Counted from the first letter of the stretch, positions 35,018 to 43,954 are shown. The stretch is 64,000 nucleotides of DNA from an uncultured Burkholderiales bacterium (GCA_903870145.1 CAIQBO010000001.1:1-64000), one strand, 5' to 3'. Translations and numbers: made by a program. The notes: generated by a model not told the origin, from the letters alone.

Positions 35018-35649
35018 AGTGACATCCAAGGCATTTCAGCCATTTTTTCTCGCCACCGCATCAAATGGGGGTGGCGTTCATCGGGGCGCACTTTGACAAT
35101 GCGAGCGAAGTCCACAGCCACCACAGCGGTGATGTCTGCCAAGCTGAGATGATCAGCAGCAACGAAGGTTCGGCCTTCAAGCCGCTCGTTGAGTGTCAGA
35201 AAAAATCGCTCAAGCCGAGCCAGCCCGCGTTCGGCCAATTGCGCAATTTGAGGATAGTTGATCGGGCCTGGCAATGCACGGTTGACCATGGCAGGTGATG
35301 TGTTTCGCATCACCTCGCCGATGGGCATCAAGCCTTCAAATTCTGCGCGCCAATGCCAAGACGCAATGTCTGCTTTGTCTTGCGGGGTGGTGCCCAGCAT
35401 CGGCTTTTCAGGGTAGCGCGCTTCTAAATAAGCGGCGATACCCGCGTTGTCAATCAGCACATCACCTTCTTCGGTGCGCAAGGCCGGCACTGTGCATTGC
35501 GGGTTGATTTTGCGAAAGGCTTCTGCGAGTTGCTCACCCGCCCGCAAATCGATTTGCACCGTCTCATGTGCAATGCCCTTTGCTGCCAAAAGAAGGCGCG
35601 CACGGCGCGGGCTTGGCGCGGTGGCGCAGTCGTACAAAGTCATCATCAT
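35014..35649 (-). CDS. glutathione S-transferase family protein
   Basis: The 211-residue protein begins MMMTLYDCATAPSPRRARLLLAAKG, a GST thioredoxin-fold start. The cis-Pro region is in CTVPALRTEEGDVLIDNAGIAAYLEARYPE, and the C-terminal helical block LSLADITAVVAVDFA is typical. The APSPRRAR loop is like GSTs of the SspA/beta-etherase-like set. It overlaps the upstream yghU-like gene by four bases and shares its strand. The substrate is not predictable. Confidence 0.9.
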   Translation of the reverse strand: MMMTLYDCATAPSPRRARLLLAAKGIAHETVQIDLRAGEQLAEAFRKINPQCTVPALRTEEGDVLIDNAGIAAYLEARYPEKPMLGTTPQDKADIASWHWRAEFEGLMPIGEVMRNTSPAMVNRALPGPINYPQIAQLAERGLARLERFFLTLNERLEGRTFVAADHLSLADITAVVAVDFARIVKVRPDERHPHLMRWREKMAEMPWMSL

Positions 35650-36521
35650 GATGCGGCTTGAAGTTTGTCTTGCGTCTGGGTGTCGAAATCGCTTGCGTCA
35701 TGGCGCTCATGCAGCTGCGTGTGAAGCGGCCCCATGGCACGATTGACCATGCGGCCTCGGCGCACTGCGGGGCGCTTTGCTATTTCATCGGCCCAGCGTA
35801 TGACATGGGTGTATTCTTGCACTTGTAAAAATTCGCCCCCTTCGTACAACTGCCCCTTGGCCATGCCGCCGTACCAGGGCCAGATGGCCATGTCGGCAAT
35901 GGTGTACTCAGTGCCACCCACATACTCGCTCTGGGCCAAGCGCTGGTTGAGCACGTCCATTTGCCGCTTGACTTCCATCGCAAAGCGTTCGATGGCATAT
36001 TCAATTTTGACTGGTGCATAAGCATAGAAATGACCGAAGCCCCCGCCCAGATACGGTGCGCTGCCCATTTGCCAGAACAGCCACGAGAGACATTCCGCCC
36101 GCTGAGCAGGCTCAGTGGGCACGAAGACACCGAACTTTTCGGCCAGATAAAGCAAGATGGCGCCAGACTCAAATACGCGCACAGGCTCGGGTCCACTGCA
36201 ATCGAGCAAAGCTGGAATTTTGGAATTTGGATTGACTTGCACAAAGCCACTGCTGAACTGCTGACCTTCATTGATGCGAATCAGCCAAGCATCGTACTCA
36301 GCCCCAATGTGACCCGCGGCCAGTAACTCTTCGAGCATGATGGTGACCTTCACGCCATTGGGTGTGGCCAGCGAATACAACTGGAAAGGGTGCTTTCCTC
36401 GCGGCAAATCTTTGTCGTGCGTTGATCCCGCAATGGGCCGATTGATATTCGCAAAGACACCCCCATTGGCTTTGTTCCAAGTCCAAACAGCAGGCGGTGT
36501 GTATGGGGTTGCATCAGACAC
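35646..36521 (-). CDS. yghU: glutathione-dependent disulfide-bond oxidoreductase YghU
   Basis: The protein of 291 residues is close in length to E. coli YghU (about 288). Blocks are TPPAVWTWNKANGGVFANINRP, LYSLATPNGVKVTIMLEELL, VFESGAILLYLAEKFG, MGSAPYLGGGFGHFYAYAP and EYTIADMAIWPWYGG. YghU binds two glutathiones and reduces disulfides or organic peroxides. The start is a GTG at 36521 with a GGGGGAG ribosome-binding site six bases away; it overlaps the stop TAG of the upstream gene by one base (TAGTG). An ATG at 36572 is less likely. Confidence 0.93.
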   Translation of the reverse strand: MSDATPYTPPAVWTWNKANGGVFANINRPIAGSTHDKDLPRGKHPFQLYSLATPNGVKVTIMLEELLAAGHIGAEYDAWLIRINEGQQFSSGFVQVNPNSKIPALLDCSGPEPVRVFESGAILLYLAEKFGVFVPTEPAQRAECLSWLFWQMGSAPYLGGGFGHFYAYAPVKIEYAIERFAMEVKRQMDVLNQRLAQSEYVGGTEYTIADMAIWPWYGGMAKGQLYEGGEFLQVQEYTHVIRWADEIAKRPAVRRGRMVNRAMGPLHTQLHERHDASDFDTQTQDKLQAAS

Positions 36522-37360
36522 TACAAACTCCCCCGGCCTTCTTTGGCGTGAAACGACTGAGCAGTTTGCCACGCCACAGTTTGCAGATGCTGCGCCACTT
36601 CAGCAGGCAATCCAGCCGTGTATTTATTGCCAATGGGGTTGACTTTGTACACTGACGCAAGCACTGTGCATGCGGCCAAATAGGTGCCCATCAAAGTGGG
36701 GTGACGTTTATCGGCAATGATCAAACTCAAATCAGGACGCTTGGCAATTGAATTTGCAAACGCATAACCTGCTGGAACGACCAAAGCATTATTTTGCTTG
36801 CCCGCCTTGATGTACTCTTGGGCCAATTGCTCCGTCATTTCAGGCTTGTCTGAATACGCCCATGTCATGAACAATATCGGCTCCGAACCATACCCTCTCA
36901 CGGTGTCGCTGTGCTTTTTGACAAACTCATAAAAAATGGGCTGCAGCTTCGGGTGGATCGGGCATTGGCTGCAATCCATCATGAGTGTGGCGTCAAATGG
37001 CCTGTCTAACGCATTGAATTTAACTTCATTGTTTCCGACAAATGAATAGCTGCCCACTGCATTGGGTTTGAAATGGGCTGCCACATCGTGCCAGTTGATG
37101 CCCGCACCGCTGATGGTGGCAGACGATGATCGATGCCCTTTTTGTCCTGCAGCGCCAAGCAATTGGCTCACATGACCATGCATGGAGTTGTTGTAGTAGA
37201 AAAAACTGTGGCCAACCCAGAGCATGGATTTGACTTCGGTGACCTTGGCCAAGGTTTTAGGCGCCGCAGAATCAGGCTGCGCCACCAAACTGGCACAACC
37301 AGCCAAGTTGGCAGCCCATAGAATTAAACTCAATAAGGCCGTGAAGTGAAAATTTCGCAT
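36521..37360 (-). CDS. SGNH-hydrolase-like lipoprotein
   Basis: The 279-residue precursor has a lipoprotein signal with lipobox LAGC (residues 19-22). The mature part has SGNH/GDSL-like blocks: MLWVGHSFFYYNNSMHGHV (block I, with the position of the nucleophilic Ser as GHSF), ISGAGINWHD (block II), and DKRHPTLMGTYLAACTV (block V, Asp-x-x-His). The predicted enzyme is a cell-envelope esterase or carbohydrate deacetylase. It overlaps the yghU-like gene by one base, an unusual partnership. The family assignment rests on motifs only. Confidence 0.75.
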   Translation of the reverse strand: MRNFHFTALLSLILWAANLAGCASLVAQPDSAAPKTLAKVTEVKSMLWVGHSFFYYNNSMHGHVSQLLGAAGQKGHRSSSATISGAGINWHDVAAHFKPNAVGSYSFVGNNEVKFNALDRPFDATLMMDCSQCPIHPKLQPIFYEFVKKHSDTVRGYGSEPILFMTWAYSDKPEMTEQLAQEYIKAGKQNNALVVPAGYAFANSIAKRPDLSLIIADKRHPTLMGTYLAACTVLASVYKVNPIGNKYTAGLPAEVAQHLQTVAWQTAQSFHAKEGRGSL

Positions 37361-37495
37361 ACTGTCCCTAGATAAAAATCAGATGAAGACCACCGAGTTG
37401 CGCCACTTGCAGCAAGATTGGCAAGAGTGCCATGATAAGACAAGCTTTCTCGCTATGGACGTCCATTTTTTTCCAAGCACCCTGACCTTGCCCTT

Positions 37496-38230
37496 ATGAA
37501 CTTGAATTTCATGGCCATGGCACTCCTTTGTGCGTTGACGCTGTCAGCACCATCAACCGCACAAAGCCTGCGCGAGCGGGAAATAGCCCAATGTTTGCCG
37601 GGAGAAATTTCAACCTGGGGCGATGGCCATGATCGCCCTGCCAGCAGTTCGCCTCTGATTTTTCAATATGACCACACCGGTTCGCCTGCATGGTTTTCTC
37701 AGGCAGTGGTTCTGGAGGCGGTTCAAAACGCAGCTCAGGCTTGGTCACAATGCGGCGTGCCCAGCCAGGTGCTGACTCCTGCCTCAGATCAGGCTCAGCG
37801 CCCAGGAGCGATCCTGGTCCAGTGGAGCCAGGAGAACAGCGGCGGCAATTTTGCCCAAGCTGACTTGGGCAAAGGACTGCTGGCAATGAACCCTGCCATG
37901 TTCGAACTGCTCAATGAGCGCAACCCCAAGCATGATGCGGGCTTGACCTTGCAGATGGTGATTTCGCATGAAATGGGTCACCACTTTGGGCTCATGGCCC
38001 ATTCGCGCCGCTGTGTTGACGTTACCTCTTACTACGACAACGGCAAAGGTGAGCGCTGCCATACGAGAGACGGCCGAGCGCCTGCGGCCGGGGTTGAATA
38101 CCGCGCGCTGCTGCCCACCGCCTGCGACATTGCGCGATGCATGCAGGCCAACAACGTGCCTGAAAGAAATCGAGAAAATCGATTGTCACACCTGCTCAAA
38201 AGCAACAAAACCAAACCTCCAGACCATTGA
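37496..38230 (+). CDS. secreted zincin-like metalloprotease candidate
   Basis: The 244-residue precursor has a signal peptide (MNLNFMAMALLCALTLSAPSTAQS). The motif HEMGHHFGLMAH at residues 158-169 gives HExxH plus a downstream Gly and His, as in matrixin-type zincins. The third His is at position 12 of the motif, not the canonical 11, so metal binding may differ or use another residue. Before this lies a matrixin-like region IQVQWSQENSGG-type text (seen as ILVQWSQENSGG). The role could be extracellular proteolysis. No operon partner is evident. Confidence 0.7.
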   Translation: MNLNFMAMALLCALTLSAPSTAQSLREREIAQCLPGEISTWGDGHDRPASSSPLIFQYDHTGSPAWFSQAVVLEAVQNAAQAWSQCGVPSQVLTPASDQAQRPGAILVQWSQENSGGNFAQADLGKGLLAMNPAMFELLNERNPKHDAGLTLQMVISHEMGHHFGLMAHSRRCVDVTSYYDNGKGERCHTRDGRAPAAGVEYRALLPTACDIARCMQANNVPERNRENRLSHLLKSNKTKPPDH

Positions 38231-38314
38231 AACCCAGGGTTTCTGCGCTTATATTCTCCTAAAATCATCCTTTTTGCGTCAAAATGAGCCCAACTCCTAA
38301 AAAGCAGGCAGATC

Positions 38315-39598
38315 ATGTTTGAACGGTTCACCAAAGGATCCACGCTGGAAAGCGCAAAGAAAACAGCCATTAACTTGCTGTCTGAAAAGGGGGAAGCCAA
38401 CGCTCGCAGCATCGCGTCCAAGCTGATCAATCAGTTCAAACTTTTGGACAAAGCCGATCAACTCAAGTTTTTTGAGTTTCTAGCCAAACAGTTCAGCCCT
38501 GCCCCAGCAGCCGTACTCGATGCTGCCAAGCGCTATTCAGAAATTCAGGATGACGACAGCCTGATCAAGCTGTGCAAAGTTGTTGAGCCCGCAAGGCAGG
38601 AACTGCTTCGCCGCATCAACCGCGCACCCGATGGCACCCAAACCATTGTGCGCATGCGGGAGCGACTGCTTGACCAAGCGAAAACGAAGGCGGGTCTCAT
38701 GGCCGTCGACGCGGACATGCAGCACCTCTTGAGCTCGTGGTTCAACCCTGGCTTTTTAGAATTGCATGAAATCACTTGGTCATCTCCCGCCCTCCTGCTA
38801 GAAAAAATTATCCAACACGAGTCAGTCCACGCCATTGACGGCTGGGACGATCTGCGGCGCAGGTTGCAACCAGATCGTCGCTGCTTCGCGTTCTTTCACC
38901 CTCAGTTACCAGGCGAGCCTTTGATCTTTGTGGAAGTGGCCCTGGTCAGCGCCATTTCAAAAGAAGTAGGCCCGCTGCTGGACAAAAAATCTGCAGCCTT
39001 GGAGGCCAAGAAATTCAAGGCAGCCATCTTTTATTCCATCAGCAATTGTCAGCCCGGACTTCGCGGTGTTTCGCTGGGAAATTTCCTGATCAAAAGGGTG
39101 GCAGAAAAAATTCTGCAGGATATTCCAACTGTTAAAACATTTTGCACCCTCTCACCCGTGCCAGGATTCAATCGGTGGCTGGACTCCTTGCAAAATTCAC
39201 AGGCTCTGGATCAGATTGCAGACAAAATAGGCAAAGCAGCCTCTTCACTTGAATTGCTCAAGCCCAGCGGCCAGACCTGGCGTGCGCGCCTGGACAATGG
39301 CTGGACGCCTGCGAACGCTGCAGGGGAAGAAAAAGCCGCCCTGCTGCGCCTTTGTTTTGTGTATTTAACTCAGTGCGTGCACCACCCGTCTGGCGATTCT
39401 GTCGCGAAATTTCATCTTGCAAATGGCGCCAAACTTCACGGCATCAATTGGGCCGCCGACTTGTCCAAAAAAGGAATTTCACAGTCCAGCGCCATCATGG
39501 TTAACTATTTGTATGAACTTGACGCCGTTGAAGACAATCACGGAAAATTCATTCAAAAAGAAGTTGTGTATACCAAGAGTTTGGCCAGGCTTGAGTGA
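38315..39598 (+). CDS. malonyl-CoA decarboxylase
   Basis: The 427-residue protein matches the malonyl-CoA decarboxylase family: an all-helical N-terminal part, a GNAT-like catalytic region with CFAFFHPQLPGEPLIFVEVAL, NCQPGLRGVSLGNFLIKRV and FCTLSPVPGFNRWLDS, then FHLANGAKLHGINWAADLS near the end. The enzyme converts malonyl-CoA to acetyl-CoA and CO2. No matA-type malonyl-CoA synthetase or malonate transporter adjoins it, so it may act in malonyl-CoA turnover. A membrane-protein gene follows after 55 bases. Confidence 0.92.
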   Translation: MFERFTKGSTLESAKKTAINLLSEKGEANARSIASKLINQFKLLDKADQLKFFEFLAKQFSPAPAAVLDAAKRYSEIQDDDSLIKLCKVVEPARQELLRRINRAPDGTQTIVRMRERLLDQAKTKAGLMAVDADMQHLLSSWFNPGFLELHEITWSSPALLLEKIIQHESVHAIDGWDDLRRRLQPDRRCFAFFHPQLPGEPLIFVEVALVSAISKEVGPLLDKKSAALEAKKFKAAIFYSISNCQPGLRGVSLGNFLIKRVAEKILQDIPTVKTFCTLSPVPGFNRWLDSLQNSQALDQIADKIGKAASSLELLKPSGQTWRARLDNGWTPANAAGEEKAALLRLCFVYLTQCVHHPSGDSVAKFHLANGAKLHGINWAADLSKKGISQSSAIMVNYLYELDAVEDNHGKFIQKEVVYTKSLARLE

Positions 39599-39653
39599 GC
39601 CAGCCAGCGCAGCACGCTGGGCATCACATTCAGAAAAAAATTGGAGACAACCT

Positions 39654-40397
39654 ATGCTTTCAGTTCATCCTAATTTGCCGCTCACGGCGGCTTTTTTGTG
39701 GCTACGCCGAGGCTGGCAAGACCTTCGTCAAACCGGCATGCGCGGCTGTTTTTATGGCGCCATATTCACCGTCATGGGTTACACCATTGAGTATATTTAC
39801 GGCAATTATTGGCAGGCCACCATGGGCATGACTGCGGGTTTTTTTCTGATGGGCCCTTTTATCTGCTGCGGTATTTATGAATTGTCGCGTCAGCACGATC
39901 GGGGCGAACCCAGCAGTCTTTGGCGAAGTTTTTTGAGCTTCACGCGCAATTGGAAGTCGATTGCATTTTTCGCTGTCATGCTCACTTTTTTAATGATCAT
40001 TTGGGCCCGCGTCTCCATTGTTATTTTTGCGCTGCTCGCCCAGCACAGCTATCCGACTGTGCAAGCCATGTTCAATCAAATTGCATCGATTGAAAACATA
40101 GAGTTTTTATGCGTCTGGGCTGGCGTGGGCTGTGTATTTGCCAGTTTCAGCTTTGCCATCTCAGTGGTCTCCATGCCGATATTGCTTGACCGCAACTCTG
40201 ATACGCTCACAGCCGTATTTACCAGTGCCGCAGCTTTATGGGCCAATACCCTGACTTGCCTAGTGTGGGGCTTGTTGATTGTGGCCATTGTGGGCAGCAG
40301 TCTAGTGATTTTCAAACCCTTATTGGTACTGACTGCGCCATGGATGGGGCATGCCACGTGGCACGCCTACAAGAGCATGCTTGTCTTCGCAGAGTAA
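39654..40397 (+). CDS. DUF2189-like membrane protein
   Basis: The protein of 247 residues has about six predicted membrane segments. The N-terminal RRGWQDLRQTGMRGCFYGA followed by GFFLMGPFICCGIYELSRQHDRGE is typical of DUF2189 proteins, an uncharacterised family of inner-membrane proteins. The frame is open upstream into the decarboxylase gene, but the ATG at 39654 has a TTGGAGAC ribosome-binding site. I see no catalytic motif. Function is unknown. Confidence 0.85.
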   Translation: MLSVHPNLPLTAAFLWLRRGWQDLRQTGMRGCFYGAIFTVMGYTIEYIYGNYWQATMGMTAGFFLMGPFICCGIYELSRQHDRGEPSSLWRSFLSFTRNWKSIAFFAVMLTFLMIIWARVSIVIFALLAQHSYPTVQAMFNQIASIENIEFLCVWAGVGCVFASFSFAISVVSMPILLDRNSDTLTAVFTSAAALWANTLTCLVWGLLIVAIVGSSLVIFKPLLVLTAPWMGHATWHAYKSMLVFAE

Positions 40398-40438
40398 ACC
40401 CAACGCATTCAAGAGTCACGCCATGCGATGAGTTGGGT
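40398..40438. repeat. inverted repeat between convergent genes
   Basis: ACCCAAC (40398-40404) and GTTGGGT (40432-40438) are perfect seven-base arms 27 bases apart, with inner GCAT/ATGC pairs. They fill the gap between the membrane-protein stop and the opposing Bug gene end. A weak terminator is possible. Confidence 0.35.
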
Positions 40439-40447
40439 GCGCTCCAG

Positions 40448-41416
40448 TCACTCCACAGTTGCACCAGAAGCGGCAACGGCTTTGCCCCACTTCTCAGTTT
40501 CAGCGGCAATGGTTTTGGCGAAATCTTCAGGTGTACCTGGAATGGGCAATCCACCAAGCTCAGCTAAGCGTTCTCGCATTTTTGGGTCAGCCAAAATACG
40601 GTTGATTTCCAGATTGATGCGGTCCACAGCTTCTTTTGGAACACCTTTGGGCATGCCCACGCCAAACCATGCCGTGGCTTCGTAGCCTGCAACTGTGTCG
40701 CCCACTGTGGGCGTGTCTGGCATGGAAGGCTCTCGGTTTTTAGAAGTCACCCCCAATGCGCGAAGGCGGCCAGATTTAATGTGGGGCACCGAAGAAGGCA
40801 AGTTGTCAAACAACACATGAACTTGTCCTGCCATCAAATCCGTCAACGCCGGTCCTGCGCCTTTGTAGGGAATATGGGCCATGCTGCAGCCCGTCATGAA
40901 TTTGAACAGCTCACCTGACAAATGCACCGAAGTGCCGCTGCCTGAAGAGGCCATGTTTACTTTGCCAGGGTTGGCTTTGCAATAGGCAATGAATTCAGCC
41001 ACTGTTTTGACGGGCAGCGTGGCGGGAATCACCATCACATTGGGCGTGCGTGCAAGCCCCGCGACAGGCGTGATGTCTCGAATGAAGTTGTAATTTAACT
41101 TCTTGTAAAGCGACGCGTTAATGCCGTTTGCAGGGTTCACCAAGAGCATGGTGTAGCCATCAGCCGGGGCATTCACGACAAATTCTGTGCCGATGTTGTT
41201 GCCCCCGCCCGGTTTGTTCTCTACAACCACTTGCTGGCCAAGGCGCTCACTCAAGGCTTGGGCCACGATGCGGGCCAGCACATCGGTGGTGCCAGCAGGT
41301 GGATAAGGAACCACCCACTTGATCGTGCGGATGGGATAGTCTGCCGCCCAACTGCCACCTGCACTGCATAACAAAACACCCATCAGTGCCAACAACATGC
41401 CAAATTTGCGCTTCAT
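40448..41416 (-). CDS. Bug/TctC-family periplasmic substrate-binding protein
   Basis: The 322-residue precursor starts with a signal peptide (MKRKFGMLLALMGVLLCSAGGSWA) and has YPIRTIKWVVPYPPAGTTD and VVENKPGGGNNIGTEF as ligand loops. The frame is open to 41494, but the ATG at 41416 with GAAGGAG in front is clearly the start. It lies downstream of the membrane protein and desaturase genes on the same strand. It is an orphan without TctAB. Confidence 0.94.
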   Translation of the reverse strand: MKRKFGMLLALMGVLLCSAGGSWAADYPIRTIKWVVPYPPAGTTDVLARIVAQALSERLGQQVVVENKPGGGNNIGTEFVVNAPADGYTMLLVNPANGINASLYKKLNYNFIRDITPVAGLARTPNVMVIPATLPVKTVAEFIAYCKANPGKVNMASSGSGTSVHLSGELFKFMTGCSMAHIPYKGAGPALTDLMAGQVHVLFDNLPSSVPHIKSGRLRALGVTSKNREPSMPDTPTVGDTVAGYEATAWFGVGMPKGVPKEAVDRINLEINRILADPKMRERLAELGGLPIPGTPEDFAKTIAAETEKWGKAVAASGATVE

Positions 41417-41438
41417 ATTGAAACTCCTTCGTGTGTAT

Positions 41439-42062
41439 TCAAGCAAAGTTATCCAATGCGCCCGACTCCTCGGTGGCCCGTAGTTTGGGCGCAATCAAAA
41501 TCAGCCCCAAAGCCATTCCCATGTGCAGCCAATCGCCTGGCGCCAACCATGGAGGTACGCTGACTTTAACCACAAACAAAACCGATCCAAAAAGCATCAC
41601 GACAGCCCCAGCGATTTGTATTTTCTCACCATGTCGGATCAAAAACAACAGCATGGCCAACATGCTGAGCAGGCCAAGCGCTTGATCATACATTCTCAAT
41701 TTTCCAAGCCCAGATATCAGCAATCCCAGCAGCATGGTGCTGCCCAAAAAAATCAGAATGAACTGCCTTTTTTGAGCCACTGCCGAATCGGGCCATTGGA
41801 TGCTGATGGCCAACAAAGGCAACGCGGCACTCGCGCTCATGATGGTGAACAACTGATGCCAAGCCTCCAGTGGGTAAAGGCCCGAAAAACGCAAAAACCC
41901 CAAGAGGGCTGGGATCGCCACCAAGCCGCAAGCAAATCGAAACCCCAGCGTGCCTGCGCTCTTCCAAGCCAACCACGCCGCACTCAGGCACAGGAGGCCA
42001 TCGGTCAGTGCAAGGCTAAGCATGCGTTTGGGCACCTGCGCTGCCTGTACCGCCATGATCAC
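41439..42062 (-). CDS. hydrophobic membrane protein of unknown family
   Basis: A product of up to 207 residues with about six to seven predicted membrane segments (for example LALTDGLLCLSAAWLAW, FACGLVAIPALLGFLRF, IFLGSTMLLGLLISGLG). I do not recognise the family and see no catalytic motif. Its 5' end overlaps the end of the desaturase gene: the start may be the ATG at 42062, 42056 or 42023, and no ribosome-binding site decides. Overlap with the desaturase gene suggests cotranscription and possibly a role in the same lipid process, though this is only positional. Confidence 0.7.
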   Translation of the reverse strand: MIMAVQAAQVPKRMLSLALTDGLLCLSAAWLAWKSAGTLGFRFACGLVAIPALLGFLRFSGLYPLEAWHQLFTIMSASAALPLLAISIQWPDSAVAQKRQFILIFLGSTMLLGLLISGLGKLRMYDQALGLLSMLAMLLFLIRHGEKIQIAGAVVMLFGSVLFVVKVSVPPWLAPGDWLHMGMALGLILIAPKLRATEESGALDNFA

Positions 42063-43107
42063 GCGCTCGCGTCATGATCCAACCGATAGCACCTAAGGCC
42101 AAAATCATCACCGTGCAGTAAGCCATGCGAGCATTGGTTGACAAACCAGATTGCACAAAGAAAAACACCATTAAAAGCGCAACGCCAGATACAGTTCCAA
42201 TGAAGGAAATTTTCCTTAGCACGCCAGATACAGGCGTATCAAATCGACTGAATGTCGCGGTCTGAAAAACGCCGACCGTATTGTTTTGCTCGGGAGACCA
42301 CGATGGTTTTCCAAAAAGATACATCAGTTTGTGTTGCCATCTCTGTGCCGATTTAACTTGATCCCAAATCAACAAAAAATGATGGAAATTTGCCCACAGC
42401 GGATTCCAACTTTCTAACGGTTTTCGAATTCCGTAGACGGGCGACTCCTCATCTCGCTCAGCGGCATAAGTGCCAAACATACGGTCCCAGAAAGAGAATA
42501 TGCCGCCGTAGTTTTTATCGATGCAGTAATCATTTTGCCCATGGTGTACACGGTGGTTAGAAGGCGTCACCATCACGTATTCCAGCCAACCCAACTTGCC
42601 TATCAACTGCGTGTGAACCCAGTATTGGTAAACAAAATCAATCAAACCTACAATGACAAAAACTTTGACCGGATAGCCAAGCAAGGCCAGAGGAATATAG
42701 AAAATCCAACGGAACAAAAACCCTGTCGACGATTGACGCAAAGCGGTGGACAGATTGAACTCTTCACTGCTGTGATGGACCACATGCGAGGCCCACAAAA
42801 TATTGATTTCATGCCCCGTGCGGTGCACCCAGTAGTAACAAAAATCATAGAGGATCAAAGCACTGACCCACGTCATGGGGTTGCTCAGATCCCACACATA
42901 AGATCCAAACCTGTCTGTGATCAGTGAATACATCACGATGCTGATCAACCCGCCCATGGCTTTAGCGAACTCGCTCATGATCCCCACATTGATGGAGGTC
43001 AAACTGTCCTTCAATCGGTAGACAGTCACCCCCCGTGAGTGTGCCACCCAGAATTCCAATCCAATCAACACCAAGAAAACAGGAATTGCAAAAGCAATGG
43101 GGTTCAT
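42016..43107 (-). CDS. sterol desaturase / fatty acid hydroxylase superfamily protein
   Basis: The protein of 363 residues has several membrane segments and the three histidine boxes of di-iron membrane hydroxylases: HRTGHE, HVVHHSSEEFN and HRVHHGQND. Such enzymes insert oxygen into lipid acyl or isoprenoid chains. The ATG at 43107 is preceded by TAAGG; an upstream ATG at 43155 would lie in the regulator gap. The C-terminal quarter contains extra hydrophobic segments beyond the hydroxylase domain. The gene is divergent from the GntR/UTRA gene. Confidence 0.92.
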   Translation of the reverse strand: MNPIAFAIPVFLVLIGLEFWVAHSRGVTVYRLKDSLTSINVGIMSEFAKAMGGLISIVMYSLITDRFGSYVWDLSNPMTWVSALILYDFCYYWVHRTGHEINILWASHVVHHSSEEFNLSTALRQSSTGFLFRWIFYIPLALLGYPVKVFVIVGLIDFVYQYWVHTQLIGKLGWLEYVMVTPSNHRVHHGQNDYCIDKNYGGIFSFWDRMFGTYAAERDEESPVYGIRKPLESWNPLWANFHHFLLIWDQVKSAQRWQHKLMYLFGKPSWSPEQNNTVGVFQTATFSRFDTPVSGVLRKISFIGTVSGVALLMVFFFVQSGLSTNARMAYCTVMILALGAIGWIMTRARDHGGTGSAGAQTHA

Positions 43108-43140
43108 AAATGCCTTAAATTGACAACTTATCTTGATAGT

Positions 43141-43176
43141 GCAGTGCAACTGCATGGTACCATAGATAGGACTATC
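43141..43176. promoter_or_regulatory. cluster of short inverted repeats in a divergent promoter region
   Basis: Three inverted repeats lie side by side: GCAGT-GCA-ACTGC (43141-43153), ATGGTACCAT (43154-43163, perfect) and GATAG-GA-CTATC (43165-43176). They fill the gap between the desaturase gene and the GntR/UTRA gene and end ten bases before the latter's ATG. At least one is probably the regulator's operator. Confidence 0.55.
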
Positions 43177-43186
43177 GGATTTTTAT

Positions 43187-43924
43187 ATGCAGCCCAACGC
43201 TCACCCCATCTTTCCTGACAGCCCCTTGCCGCTGTATGCGCAACTGGCGGACTTGCTGCGTCAGCGTGTGCTGCGTGGCACGTGGAAATCTGGAGACAAA
43301 GTGCCTTCTCTAGAGGCCTTGGTGGAGGAGTTCCAAGTGGCTCGCGTCACGGTGCGCCAAGCCATTGAAATTCTCACCCGTGAAGGCATGTTGCTTCCGC
43401 AGCGCGGCCGGGGCACTTTCGTCACAGACCAAGTGCAACTCGAGCGCTCGCTGACTTTGGAAACCTCTTTGCACGGCCTGGCCGACGCTTACCGCAACGA
43501 CAAGCCCAACCTCACCTTGATTGAAGAATCGGGTGTGCAACCGCCCCTCACCCCGTTTGACGGCCTGGCGGCTCCGGCCTATCACTTCATGCGCCGGGTC
43601 CATTCTCGCGATGAGAAAGCCTACTGCGTGGCCAGCATCTATATCGATCAGCGTGCGTTTCGTTTAGCACCCAAGCGCTTTCGCAAAGAGACTGTGGTGC
43701 CCGTTTTGATGGACCTGCCCCAGGTGACGATTGCCTCGGCCCGCCAGACGCTGCGCATCTCCACTGCCGATGTTGAAATTGCGCGCTTGCTCCATGTCGC
43801 CGTAGGGTCGCCCGTGGCTGAAGTGCGCCGAGTCTGCCTGTCCCCTGATGGCACGGTGCTGTATTTGGGGCAGATCACCTACCGCGGTGACTTCATTCAG
43901 TTTGAGATGGCACTGACCTTGTGA
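43187..43924 (+). CDS. GntR-family regulator with UTRA domain
   Basis: The 245-residue regulator has an N-terminal winged helix (PLYAQLADLLRQRVLRGTW, DKVPSLEALVEEFQVARVTVRQAIE, RGRGTFV) and a C-terminal UTRA sensing domain ending YLGQITYRGDFIQFEM. It lies 30 bases before the choline-sulfatase-like gene and is likely its regulator. No ribosome-binding site precedes the ATG, so the mRNA may be nearly leaderless. The ligand could be a sulfate ester or its alcohol product. Confidence 0.93.
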   Translation: MQPNAHPIFPDSPLPLYAQLADLLRQRVLRGTWKSGDKVPSLEALVEEFQVARVTVRQAIEILTREGMLLPQRGRGTFVTDQVQLERSLTLETSLHGLADAYRNDKPNLTLIEESGVQPPLTPFDGLAAPAYHFMRRVHSRDEKAYCVASIYIDQRAFRLAPKRFRKETVVPVLMDLPQVTIASARQTLRISTADVEIARLLHVAVGSPVAEVRRVCLSPDGTVLYLGQITYRGDFIQFEMALTL

Positions 43925-43954
43925 ATCTGAATCAGCCAGAGATCCAGCTCACCC

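Noticed and set aside
39417..39653. N-terminal extension of the DUF2189-like protein
   Set aside because: It overlaps the end of malonyl-CoA decarboxylase out of frame; the downstream ATG has a good ribosome-binding site.
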